In this document: piece after piece, positions 1 to 5,865 of the stretch
Position numbering within the stretch: position 1 is the first letter of the stretch
Layout: every line of letters begins with the position of its first letter
Assembly: GCA_947624845.1 (NCBI GenBank)
Contig: CANQMB010000003.1
Location: forward strand, 1-30,910
Source: an uncultured Bacilli bacterium
Lineage (GTDB): Bacteria > Bacillota_I > Bacilli_A > RF39 > UBA660
Length of the DNA: 30,910 nucleotides
Direction of reading: 5' to 3'
Translations under genes and position numbers: made by a program
The notes under the pieces: generated by a model
Seen by the model: the letters and a program-made list of their open reading frames with translations, nothing else
The model's database searches: none
What the model was told of the DNA's origin: nothing

Positions 1-381
1 GCAGAACAATGCTATTATCCAACTGTCTTAGCCCTTCATGGAGCGGAAAAAGCGGGGATTTCTTTAGATTTAAAAGCGCCAGAGAAAGATGATGGCTATG
101 CTAAACTCACTTGGTATTCATCTAATCACATCAATACAGACAATATTTTGCATGAAAAGACGTATCCGTATTTAAATTGGGCATATTATCATTATTCTCC
201 TTATGGATTGTTAACGGTATTAGATGAAATTTATCCACTTACCTATGAGGGAGGATCATTGAAAAAATTAGAGAATGAATGTTATATATCCGAATTCTAC
301 TGTGAACAAAAAATTCATATCTGTCATTTGTGGCATGCTTCTGAAATGTTTTTATTCTTAGCAGAAGTGGATGCAAGTTAA
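1..381 (+). CDS. C-terminal part of an unidentified protein (possibly six-hairpin glycosidase-like)
   Basis: An open frame runs from the first base of the window to a TAA at 379-381 and gives about 126 residues with no internal stop, so the gene starts upstream of the window. The piece is rich in aromatic residues. It contains YYPTVLALHGAEKAG near its start, then NWAYYHYSPYGLLTVLDEIYPL, and ends with HLWHASEMFLFLAEVDAS. Helix pairs rich in Trp, Tyr and His with an acidic residue near the C-terminus recall the last hairpins of (alpha/alpha)6-barrel glycosidases, but I do not recognise a specific family. The function is therefore unassigned. An internal ATG at 148 has no good ribosome site and is not the likely start. 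The gene is followed at once by a new promoter, so it is probably the last gene of its operon. Confidence 0.6.
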   Translation, partial: AEQCYYPTVLALHGAEKAGISLDLKAPEKDDGYAKLTWYSSNHINTDNILHEKTYPYLNWAYYHYSPYGLLTVLDEIYPLTYEGGSLKKLENECYISEFYCEQKIHICHLWHASEMFLFLAEVDAS

Positions 382-398
382 AAATTTCGTGAAAAGAA

Positions 399-427
399 TT
401 GGAAACTTGTCGAAAAAATAGTATAAT
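399..427 (+). promoter_or_regulatory. Sigma-A promoter of the thioredoxin-fold gene
   Basis: TTGGAA (399-404), a 17-base spacer, and a perfect TATAAT (422-427). The ribosome site AAGGAG at 447-452 precedes the ATG at 461. Confidence 0.75.
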
Positions 428-460
428 AGCTCTAGGGATTACCCAAAAGGAGATGTTGTT

Positions 461-1087
461 ATGAAAAAAATATGGAAAAAATTAATGATGGTAGTACTAG
501 CTGTTGTTCTTCTTTCTCCTATGGTAGTAATGGCAGAAGAACAGACGAAGGCAAATCCAACTTCCATTCAAGAAGCTTGTAAAGAAGAGGGAATTACATT
601 CGATCATAGTGATTATAAAAACAATCAAGAAGATAAAGTGAATATTTATTTATTCCGTGGTCAAGGATGCTCTCATTGTTATGAATTTTTAGAGTATTTG
701 GAAAGCATTATCGATGATTATGGAAAATACTTTAATGTAGTTACTTTCGAAGTTTGGAATGATACGACGAATAATGATTTAATGGAAAAGGTTGCTGCTA
801 AATTTGAGGAAGAGGCCAGTGGAGTTCCATATATTGTTATTGGAGAAAAGACATTTTCAGGTTATTCTTCTTCAATGAACGAGGAATTACAGTCTTTAAT
901 AAAAGAAGAATATGAAAAAGAAGATCGCTATGATGTCATGAAAGAATTGAATGTTGATACCACAGTTCGTAATGTAAAAGTGACGCCAGAGAAGACGAAT
1001 GCTTCAGATATTATTATTGTGGTTGTTGCCATTTTAATTGTTGGTGGAATTGCAGCTCTTGCAATTACAGCACGTAAACAAAATTAG
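461..1087 (+). CDS. Exported, C-terminally membrane-anchored thioredoxin-fold protein
   Basis: This 208-residue protein has an N-terminal signal sequence: positively charged MKKIWKK, a hydrophobic core to about residue 24, then AEE. A thioredoxin-like domain spans about residues 55-155. It carries a CxxC redox motif, CSHC, at 70-73 after a strand (NIYLFRGQG), and a GVP at 121-123 that fits the cis-proline loop next to the active site. A second hydrophobic helix at about 183-203, followed by RKQN, would hold the C-terminus in the membrane. The enzyme domain should thus sit on the outer face of the membrane and act as a thiol oxidoreductase or thiol-disulfide exchange protein. The CSHC centre is unlike the CGPC of thioredoxin. 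It has its own promoter and a short terminator, so it is probably monocistronic. The fold call is firm; the substrate is unknown. Confidence 0.8.
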   Translation: MKKIWKKLMMVVLAVVLLSPMVVMAEEQTKANPTSIQEACKEEGITFDHSDYKNNQEDKVNIYLFRGQGCSHCYEFLEYLESIIDDYGKYFNVVTFEVWNDTTNNDLMEKVAAKFEEEASGVPYIVIGEKTFSGYSSSMNEELQSLIKEEYEKEDRYDVMKELNVDTTVRNVKVTPEKTNASDIIIVVVAILIVGGIAALAITARKQN

Positions 1088-1106
1088 AGTTTTACTCTTT
1101 TTTTTT
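1086..1106 (+). terminator. Short rho-independent terminator
   Basis: AGAGT / ACTCT stem (1086-1090, 1094-1098) with a 3-base loop, then a run of T to 1106. The stem is short, so some read-through into the AAA+ gene is possible. Confidence 0.5.
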
Positions 1107-1133
1107 GAAAAAGAATAAAAAGATCCTAAATTA

Positions 1134-1142
1134 TGCTATAAT
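1134..1142 (+). promoter_or_regulatory. Extended -10 promoter of the AAA+ gene
   Basis: TGC followed by TATAAT (1137-1142), 20 bases before the ATG at 1163. I see no convincing -35 at normal spacing, which is typical of extended -10 promoters. A GAGGAGG ribosome site lies just upstream of the ATG. Confidence 0.6.
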
Positions 1143-1162
1143 AAAGTAGAGGAGGATTTTTA

Positions 1163-2113
1163 ATGAACGAAGAGTTTGATATTAAGAAAAAACGAGTTAG
1201 TATCATAGAGACATATGGAGAAAATTTTACTAAAAAAGAGTATGTTACGAATCCAGCGATTGGTAGAGATGAACAGATTAAACAATTGGTATTAATTTTG
1301 TTAACTCCAGAAAAATCAGCGATTTTAACGGGAAAACCTGGTGTTGGAAAAACAGCGATTGTCGAGGGACTGGCTTATCGTATTCAACAGGGAGCGGTTC
1401 CCGATTATTTAAAAAATTATACGATTATTAAAATAAATACATCTTCTCTTTTAGGAATTGATCCAATTACGAATGAAAGTAGAATTCAAATTTTATTGGA
1501 TGAATTAAAATCATATCATAATTTAATTTTATTTATTGATGAAATTCATACGTTAATGGGATCTAAGGGAGAAGCTTTGGATTTTGCTAATATGTTTAAA
1601 CCTGGTTTGGATCGTGGGGATATTAAAGTAATTGGTGCAACAACAACAGAAGAGTATGAACGATATATTTTAAGAGACAAAGCTTTTGTTCGACGGTTTC
1701 AGAAAGTAGAAGTATTGGAACCTACAGTGGAAGAGACGATATCAATTCTTCTTGGGACTTTACCAAAAATTGAGAAAAAAACTGGAGCAAAAATGTTATA
1801 TAGTTCTTACATACAACAGAGAATTATGGCTTTCATTACAGAAATTACTAGTGAATATAAAAGGATTTATGAAATTGGTTCTAGGTATCCAGATATTGCA
1901 TTAACGATTGTTCAACAAGCTTTTTCTTATGCGATTTTTGATAATCGTAAAGAAGTAAATATTATGGATTTTAGAAAAGCAATTGAAAATTCAAAAAATA
2001 TTTATCCAGATGTAATCAAAAAAGAATTACCACGATTTGATGAAATTTTTAAAGATGAGATTGAAGAGGGGAACGTTTTGGAAAAAAACGAGTATTTAAA
2101 AAATGATGAATAA
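1163..2113 (+). CDS. Single-domain ClpC/ClpA-type AAA+ ATPase
   Basis: This 316-residue protein consists of one AAA+ module resembling the first ATPase domain (D1) of ClpA/ClpB/ClpC. It opens with VTNPAIGRDEQIKQL (about 28-42), the usual entry to a Clp D1 domain. It has Walker A GKPGVGKT (57-64), Walker B LILFIDE (121-127), a sensor-1 region IGATTTEEY (157-165) and an arginine pair R177/R178 at the expected arginine-finger position. The C-terminal helical subdomain ends near residue 285. Missing are the Clp N-terminal repeat domain, any long middle-domain coiled coil, the second ATPase domain and the ClpP-binding loop. It is thus unlikely to be a normal ClpP partner. Its end overlaps the start of a small 4-TM protein, so the two are translationally coupled and may work together at the membrane. 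The ATPase call is strong; the substrate is unknown. Confidence 0.85.
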   Translation: MNEEFDIKKKRVSIIETYGENFTKKEYVTNPAIGRDEQIKQLVLILLTPEKSAILTGKPGVGKTAIVEGLAYRIQQGAVPDYLKNYTIIKINTSSLLGIDPITNESRIQILLDELKSYHNLILFIDEIHTLMGSKGEALDFANMFKPGLDRGDIKVIGATTTEEYERYILRDKAFVRRFQKVEVLEPTVEETISILLGTLPKIEKKTGAKMLYSSYIQQRIMAFITEITSEYKRIYEIGSRYPDIALTIVQQAFSYAIFDNRKEVNIMDFRKAIENSKNIYPDVIKKELPRFDEIFKDEIEEGNVLEKNEYLKNDE

Positions 2114-2504
2114 AGTTTTATATTATATGGGGTTAATTTGTGATGTTTTGTTTTTAATTATGGTATGTGTTTTACTACCTATTATTTTAAAATCCGGATG
2201 GCAAGGTATATTATTTTTAGTAGTAACTGTAATTTATTTTTTCATTCGTCTGTTGACGTTGATTTTAGGAAAAGAGAAGATTGAAAAAATTAAAGGTTAT
2301 TTAATTTTAATTATTGCACTTTTTTTCTATATGGGAATTATCTTTACTCGAATTATGTTGGTTACAGTTCATACGAGTTCTTTATATCAACTCAGTATGA
2401 AATATTGCCAAAATAATTTCTTTTTGATTTCTATTACGATGATTTGCATTACTTTAAATACTATTTTGATTCTATCCTGGAAAGAAAAAAAGAAAGCTGT
2501 ATGA
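2103..2504 (+). CDS. Small four-TM membrane protein coupled to the AAA+ ATPase
   Basis: The 133-residue protein is almost entirely hydrophobic. Helices are predicted at about 5-28, 33-55, 64-87 and 106-127, separated by short charged turns (GKEKIEKIKG) and ending in WKEKKKAV, which suggests a cytosolic C-terminus. I recognise no family. The start ATG overlaps the last codons of the AAA+ gene by 11 bases and lacks a strong ribosome site of its own. It also has a second ATG immediately after the first, so it probably depends on re-initiation by ribosomes finishing the ATPase. That coupling, and a strong terminator directly after it, make the two genes a unit. A membrane anchor, adaptor or substrate for the ATPase is a reasonable guess only. 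Confidence 0.75.
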   Translation: MMNKVLYYMGLICDVLFLIMVCVLLPIILKSGWQGILFLVVTVIYFFIRLLTLILGKEKIEKIKGYLILIIALFFYMGIIFTRIMLVTVHTSSLYQLSMKYCQNNFFLISITMICITLNTILILSWKEKKKAV

Positions 2505-2521
2505 GACTCATACAGCTTTTT
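2493..2521 (+). terminator. Strong rho-independent terminator overlapping the stop codon
   Basis: A near-perfect 12-13 bp inverted repeat (AAAGCTGTATGAG / CTCATACAGCTTT) with a minimal loop, followed by Ts. It begins inside the last codons of the 4-TM gene. Confidence 0.85.
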
Positions 2522-2547
2522 ACATCTTATGATGTAATTATTTTAAT

Positions 2548-2624
2548 TGGGGCGGTATAAGAGGATCGAACTCTTGCATACTGGTGCCACAAACCAGCGT
2601 GTTAACCACTTCACCAATACCGCC
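2548..2624 (-). tRNA. tRNA-His (anticodon GTG)
   Basis: The minus strand folds into a complete cloverleaf. The anticodon loop is TTGTGGC with anticodon GTG (plus-strand 2588-2590), between CTGGT and ACCAG. The T-arm is AAGAG-TTCGATC-CTCTT. The encoded extra G at position -1 faces C73, the identity element of histidine tRNA, and the CCA end is encoded (2548-2550). Length is 77 bases. Confidence 0.95.
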
Positions 2625-2637
2625 ATAAAACATTATT

Positions 2638-2666
2638 ATCTTATCAAAAAAATGGGAATTTGACAA
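2638..2666 (-). promoter_or_regulatory. Promoter of tRNA-His
   Basis: Reading the minus strand: TTGTCA (2661-2666), 17 bases, then TAAGAT (2638-2643). The predicted start lies about 7 bases before the mature tRNA. Confidence 0.6.
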
Positions 2667-2683
2667 GAGTTTTTTATAGGTTC

Positions 2684-2713
2684 AAAAAAATATAGACAGA
2701 GTGCCTATATTTT
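2684..2713 (-). terminator. Terminator of the cotJ operon
   Basis: On the minus strand, AAAATATAG, a 9-base loop, then CTATATTTT running into a T tract (plus-strand 2687-2695 and 2705-2713). It overlaps the cotJC stop codon. Confidence 0.75.
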
Positions 2714-3296
2714 ATATATTGTTTCTTGGTTCTATTTTAGAGTTGTATTTTTCATTATAATAGTCGTACAATTCTTTAAAACGATTAAAGTGAACAATTT
2801 CTCGTTGTCTTAACCAAAGAAGAGGACCAATTACATCTTCATCTGTAGCAAGGTCAATTAAGTTTTCATAAACGGCTCTTGCTTTTTGTTCTGCTGCCAT
2901 ATTTTCTGACAGATTGGCGATTGGATCTCCAACGGCAGCAAAATAAGTAACTGTAAATGGAACGCCACTAGCGTTTACTGGATATAGATCTTTTCCATGT
3001 TCAGAGTAGTAATCATCTAGTCCTGCCGCTTTTAGTTCGGCAACACTTGCATCTTTTGTTAATTGATAAACCATGGTAGAAATCATTTCGACATGACTTA
3101 GTTCTTCAGTACCAATATCGGTAAGTAATGCTTTCCCACGATCATCTGGCATGGTATATCTTTGATCCAAATAACGAAGCGCTGCGGCAAGTTCACCATT
3201 TGCACCACCGTATTGTGTTAAAATGGCTTTGGCCATTCTTAAATCTTTTTTCTTAATATTAATAGGATATTGTAATCTTTTTTCATATTTCCACAT
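2712..3296 (-). CDS. cotJC: Spore coat protein CotJC, manganese-catalase family
   Basis: This 194-residue protein belongs to the dimanganese catalase family in its short, coat-associated CotJC form. Ferritin-like four-helix bundle residues line up with the metal ligands of the family: E35, E65 and H68 in GTEELSHVE, E136 in AAEQKAR, and E166 and H169 in RQREIVHF. All ligands being present suggests a real di-metal site. In Bacillus subtilis CotJC is an inner coat protein made in the mother cell under sigma-E. Its ATG lies 3 bases after the stop of the preceding CotJA-CotJB gene, with an AAGGAGG ribosome site inside the end of that gene, so both are made from one message. Its presence is direct evidence that the organism forms spores or descends closely from spore formers. 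Confidence 0.93.
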   Translation of the reverse strand: MWKYEKRLQYPINIKKKDLRMAKAILTQYGGANGELAAALRYLDQRYTMPDDRGKALLTDIGTEELSHVEMISTMVYQLTKDASVAELKAAGLDDYYSEHGKDLYPVNASGVPFTVTYFAAVGDPIANLSENMAAEQKARAVYENLIDLATDEDVIGPLLWLRQREIVHFNRFKELYDYYNEKYNSKIEPRNNI

Positions 3297-3299
3297 CTT

Positions 3300-3755
3300 C
3301 TAAATTCCTCCTTCCCAAGGCCATTTTTGGTCAACCCAGGCAAATGGTGTTGTATTTAAGGCATTACTAGAAATATCAATTGGACCATATTTTTGTTCAT
3401 ATTGATTTTTTAAAGTGTCTGATTTTTGACGATAGTCATTAAATAATTGAATCATTGACTGGTCATTTGGAAAATTATCTAAATATAGATTTAACTCATG
3501 AGCCGCAAATGCCATTCTAATAAAATCTAAATACAATTTTTCTTTTTCATTTTTTCCAGTTAAAGCAACTGGTTGATAGTTTTTATATGGATCATATAAA
3601 TTTGCAAATAAATTCCCACGATCTAAAGCTTCTTTTGGTGTAAATAGTTGCATATTTTTGTTGGGCATTAAATTTATTTGTGGTAATGGTGTAAAATGGA
3701 TAGGATCAGAAGGTTGTGGTGGGTAATTATTTGTTAAATAATTATAATTATTCAT
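3300..3755 (-). CDS. cotJB: CotJA-CotJB fusion, spore coat protein
   Basis: This 151-residue protein joins two coat proteins that are usually separate. Residues about 25-65 (QLFTPKEALDRGNLFANLYDPY) match the CotJA signature, the 'F.P.EAL..GTL...LY.PY' type of sequence. Residues about 69-149 match CotJB: KEKLYLDFIRMAFAAHELNL, YLDNFPNDQ, YEQKYGPID, and the terminal WPWEGG that is characteristic of CotJB. A separate CotJA is usually about 70-80 residues and CotJB about 85-90, so the length equals one shortened CotJA plus one CotJB. There is no stop or second ribosome site between the halves. The Pro/Asn-rich N-terminal tail is typical of coat proteins. It lies directly upstream of cotJC. The start ATG has an AGGAGGA site 6-8 bases ahead. 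Confidence 0.88.
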   Translation of the reverse strand: MNNYNYLTNNYPPQPSDPIHFTPLPQINLMPNKNMQLFTPKEALDRGNLFANLYDPYKNYQPVALTGKNEKEKLYLDFIRMAFAAHELNLYLDNFPNDQSMIQLFNDYRQKSDTLKNQYEQKYGPIDISSNALNTTPFAWVDQKWPWEGGI

Positions 3756-3774
3756 TGAAATCCTCCTTCATCTT

Positions 3775-3782
3775 AATGTATT
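3775..3782 (-). promoter_or_regulatory. Possible sigma-E type -10 of the cotJ operon
   Basis: Minus-strand AATACATT resembles the sigma-E -10 (CATACANT, 6 of 8) 20 bases upstream of the ATG. I could not place a good -35 at 13-15 bases, and no sigma-A promoter is evident on this strand. Tentative. Confidence 0.3.
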
Positions 3783-3841
3783 CTATCTAAAACTCTATGT
3801 GTGGATATTTGCCCTAGAAAAAATTAAAAAGTTCAAAATTA

Positions 3842-3870
3842 TTTTCATTCAATTTCTTTTATGATATATT
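3842..3870 (+). promoter_or_regulatory. Promoter of the Fic gene
   Basis: TTTTCA (3842-3847), 17 bases, TATATT (3865-3870) preceded by TGA. The AAGGAG ribosome site is at 3878-3883. Confidence 0.55.
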
Positions 3871-3891
3871 GTTTTATAAGGAGACGATGAC

Positions 3892-4572
3892 ATGATTGAA
3901 AAAATTAGAGAAGAAGGAAATGAAGAGTTTCTACAGAAGTATTTTGAACTTTTGATTAATAGGCTTACACATTCTAGTATGTCCTTAGAAGAGGATTTAG
4001 GAAATGTAGATGATAGTAGAAATGCTTATGCATTAAAAGATTGTATGGAAGCTTTAAAAATGTTATTAGAGTATCAAAATACAAAAGAACCACTGGATTT
4101 AGATACGATTATTGCTATTGGAAATAAAATAAATGAAAGTTCTATGTACACTAGTCTCGGCTTTCGAAAGATTGGAAATTACTTGGCAGAAACATCGATT
4201 CCAATTTCAAATCCCAAAGATATTCAAAAGCAGATGCAACAGTTACTCCTGGATTATCAAACGACATGGAAAGATTTAGATCCTTTTTTAAGAGAGGCAA
4301 AATTTCATATTACGTTCATTCATATTCATCCATTTGAAGATGGAAATGGAAGAGTTAGTCGTCTACTTTTAAATTATAATTTATTACAAGCGGGGCAGAT
4401 GCCTGCAATTATTACGAGTGATTTAGTCGAATATTATCAAGATTATATTCGAAGAGAAGATGAAGAAGCGATGGCTCATCTGTTTCGAATTCAATCTCAA
4501 AAAGAAAAAGAAGTCATTACAAATTTATATAATCAAGAAACGCAAAAAAAACATTTTTCTTCGAAGAAATAA
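3892..4572 (+). CDS. Fic-domain protein (probable AMP-transferase)
   Basis: This 226-residue protein carries the complete Fic signature HPFEDGNGRVSR at 146-157, following the typical FHITFIHI helix. H146 is the catalytic base and the acidic-GNGR loop binds the phosphates of the nucleotide. Fic enzymes usually transfer AMP from ATP to a hydroxyl on a target protein. An N-terminal helix carries HSSMSLEED (27-35), which resembles the inhibitory [S/T]xxxE[G/N] motif of self-inhibited Fic proteins. The final residue of the motif is E rather than G or N, so inhibition may still work through E33. It has its own promoter and terminator. No small antitoxin gene precedes or follows it, so it is not an obvious Fic/FicA toxin pair. 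The target is unknown. Confidence 0.9.
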   Translation: MIEKIREEGNEEFLQKYFELLINRLTHSSMSLEEDLGNVDDSRNAYALKDCMEALKMLLEYQNTKEPLDLDTIIAIGNKINESSMYTSLGFRKIGNYLAETSIPISNPKDIQKQMQQLLLDYQTTWKDLDPFLREAKFHITFIHIHPFEDGNGRVSRLLLNYNLLQAGQMPAIITSDLVEYYQDYIRREDEEAMAHLFRIQSQKEKEVITNLYNQETQKKHFSSKK

Positions 4573-4592
4573 AGAATATTTCTTCTTTTTTT
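4563..4592 (+). terminator. Terminator after the Fic gene
   Basis: GAAGAAATA / TATTTCTTC, a 9 bp stem with loop AAGAA, then seven Ts. It begins in the last codons of the gene. Confidence 0.8.
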
Positions 4593-4623
4593 GTAAAAAA
4601 TAAAAAATAAATAAGAAATATTT

Positions 4624-4650
4624 TTAGCACTCGCTATTGACAAGTGCTAA
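4624..4650 (+). promoter_or_regulatory. CIRCE operator (HrcA site)
   Basis: TTAGCACTC (4624-4632), 9 bases, AAGTGCTAA (4642-4650). This matches the CIRCE consensus TTAGCACTC-N9-GAGTGCTAA at 17 of 18 arm positions and overlaps the -35 of the hsp20 promoter. HrcA binding here should repress until heat shock. Confidence 0.93.
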
Positions 4651-4665
4651 AAATAGTGCTATAAC
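4637..4665 (+). promoter_or_regulatory. Sigma-A promoter of hsp20
   Basis: A perfect TTGACA (4637-4642) lies inside CIRCE, with a 17-base spacer and TATAAC (4660-4665) preceded by TGC. HrcA bound to CIRCE would cover the -35. Confidence 0.88.
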
Positions 4666-4690
4666 ATTAAATGAAAGGAAAGTGATAATT

Positions 4691-5077
4691 ATGTTGCCAA
4701 GAAGATTTTATTTTGACAATGCATTCGATCAATTTTTTGAGGAGGAAAGTGGTAAAATGAAATGTGATATTTATCAAAAAGATAATATTTATCATGTGGA
4801 AATGGATTTACCTGGATTTTCTAAAGATGAAATTAAAATTGAATGTAATAAGGGCAATTTGGTTGTAACTGCTGAAAAAATGAAAAAGGAAGATCAACAA
4901 GATGAAGAGAAGAAGTATATTCGTAGAGAAAGATCTTATGGAAAATATTCTCGTAGTTTTTATTTAGGAGATATTGACGAAGATAAGATTGAAGCAGAAT
5001 ATAACGATGGAACTCTACATGTTAGTATTCCTAAAATTGATGAAGATCAAAATAAAAAACAAATTACAATAAAATAA
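4691..5077 (+). CDS. Small heat-shock protein, Hsp20/alpha-crystallin family
   Basis: A 128-residue small chaperone that holds unfolding proteins during heat stress. The alpha-crystallin domain runs from about residue 22 to 120: CDIYQKDNIYHVEMDLPGF, IKIECNKGNLVVTAE, then RRERSYGKYSRSFYLGDID and the closing YNDGTLHVSIPK. The C-terminal KKQITIK supplies an IxI motif (ITI) of the kind that bridges subunits. The open frame extends 18 codons further upstream, but those codons lie in the promoter and CIRCE. The ATG at 4691 follows an AAAGGAAAG ribosome site and is the real start. Expression should be controlled by HrcA through the CIRCE element. It is a single-gene unit ended by a strong hairpin. 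Confidence 0.94.
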   Translation: MLPRRFYFDNAFDQFFEEESGKMKCDIYQKDNIYHVEMDLPGFSKDEIKIECNKGNLVVTAEKMKKEDQQDEEKKYIRRERSYGKYSRSFYLGDIDEDKIEAEYNDGTLHVSIPKIDEDQNKKQITIK

Positions 5078-5082
5078 AAGAT

Positions 5083-5112
5083 ACTGTATAGTTATTACTA
5101 TACAGTTTTTTT
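5083..5112 (+). terminator. Terminator after hsp20
   Basis: Perfect 10 bp stem ACTGTATAGT / ACTATACAGT with loop TATT, then six or more Ts. Confidence 0.9.
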
Positions 5113-5191
5113 GTGTAAATCTTTAGTGGGAGCCAAAATTGGAGAAATGATTTTTCTAAGTTTTTCATATAATTTTATCAGGTGACTAACT

Positions 5192-5791
5192 ATGGGCTCT
5201 TTTGTCGTAAATTTAATTAAAGAATATGGTTATTTTGGTATGTTTTTGGGTATGGTTTTAGAAGCTGTGATTATTATCATTCCCAGTGAAGCTATTTTGG
5301 CTACTGGAGGGATTTTAGCTGGAAACGGTATTTTTTCGTTTTGGGGAGCTTTTTTTACAGGACTTTTAGGTAGTGTTTTTTGTGCTATTGTTATTTATTA
5401 TATGGGTTATTTTGGAGGGAGAATTTTTGTAAAAAAATATGGAAAATACTTTTTTATGAAAGAGGAAGATCTCGAAAAATCAGATCTTTGGTTGAATCGA
5501 TATGGTTTAATTTCTGCATTGATCGGTCGGAACTTTCCTATTGTTCGAACTTTGATTTCTCTACCTATAGGAATCCTTCGTCTTTCATTTAGTAAGTTTT
5601 TACTTTATACGACGATTGGTTCCATTCCGTGGACTTTTGTTTTTGTTTATGTGGGATATGCCCTTGGAAATCATTGGGTAATTATCAATGATTATGTAAA
5701 GCGATTAAAAGTGCCAATTGAAATCTTGCTTTTTTTACTTGTTATCAGTTTTTTTTATAAAAAAATAAAAAAGAAAAATAAGGTAGAATAA
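5192..5791 (+). CDS. DedA-family membrane protein (VTT/SNARE-associated domain)
   Basis: This 199-residue membrane protein has the features of the DedA family. An acidic residue lies in the first membrane segment, followed by IPSE (E24, E33). GYFGGRIFVKKYG sits around 72-84. The family arginine motif GRNFPIVRT (112-120) is followed by GSIPW (143-147). Five or so hydrophobic stretches include two that look re-entrant. DedA proteins support membrane homeostasis, and several recycle the undecaprenyl-phosphate or phosphatidylethanolamine lipid carriers across the membrane, which would suit the many wall genes in this window. The substrate here is not determined. The C-terminus is strongly basic (KKIKKKNK) and so probably cytosolic. 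An AGGTG ribosome site and a TATAAT at 5168-5173 lie upstream. Confidence 0.9.
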   Translation: MGSFVVNLIKEYGYFGMFLGMVLEAVIIIIPSEAILATGGILAGNGIFSFWGAFFTGLLGSVFCAIVIYYMGYFGGRIFVKKYGKYFFMKEEDLEKSDLWLNRYGLISALIGRNFPIVRTLISLPIGILRLSFSKFLLYTTIGSIPWTFVFVYVGYALGNHWVIINDYVKRLKVPIEILLFLLVISFFYKKIKKKNKVE

Positions 5792-5805
5792 AACGTTCAA
5801 AAAAT

Positions 5806-5834
5806 TTGTTTTTTTTTGGTTTCTATGCTATAAT
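5806..5834 (+). promoter_or_regulatory. Promoter of typA
   Basis: TTGTTT (5806-5811), 17 bases, TATAAT (5829-5834) with a TGC extension. Confidence 0.75.
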
Positions 5835-5865
5835 GAATGGCAGTGCAAAAAAGAGGGTGTAGAAA

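Noticed and set aside
3892..4572. Fic protein as a toxin-antitoxin pair or phage-defence island
   Set aside because: No small partner gene on either side, its own promoter and terminator, and housekeeping neighbours. An N-terminal inhibitory-type motif makes a self-contained Fic protein more likely.
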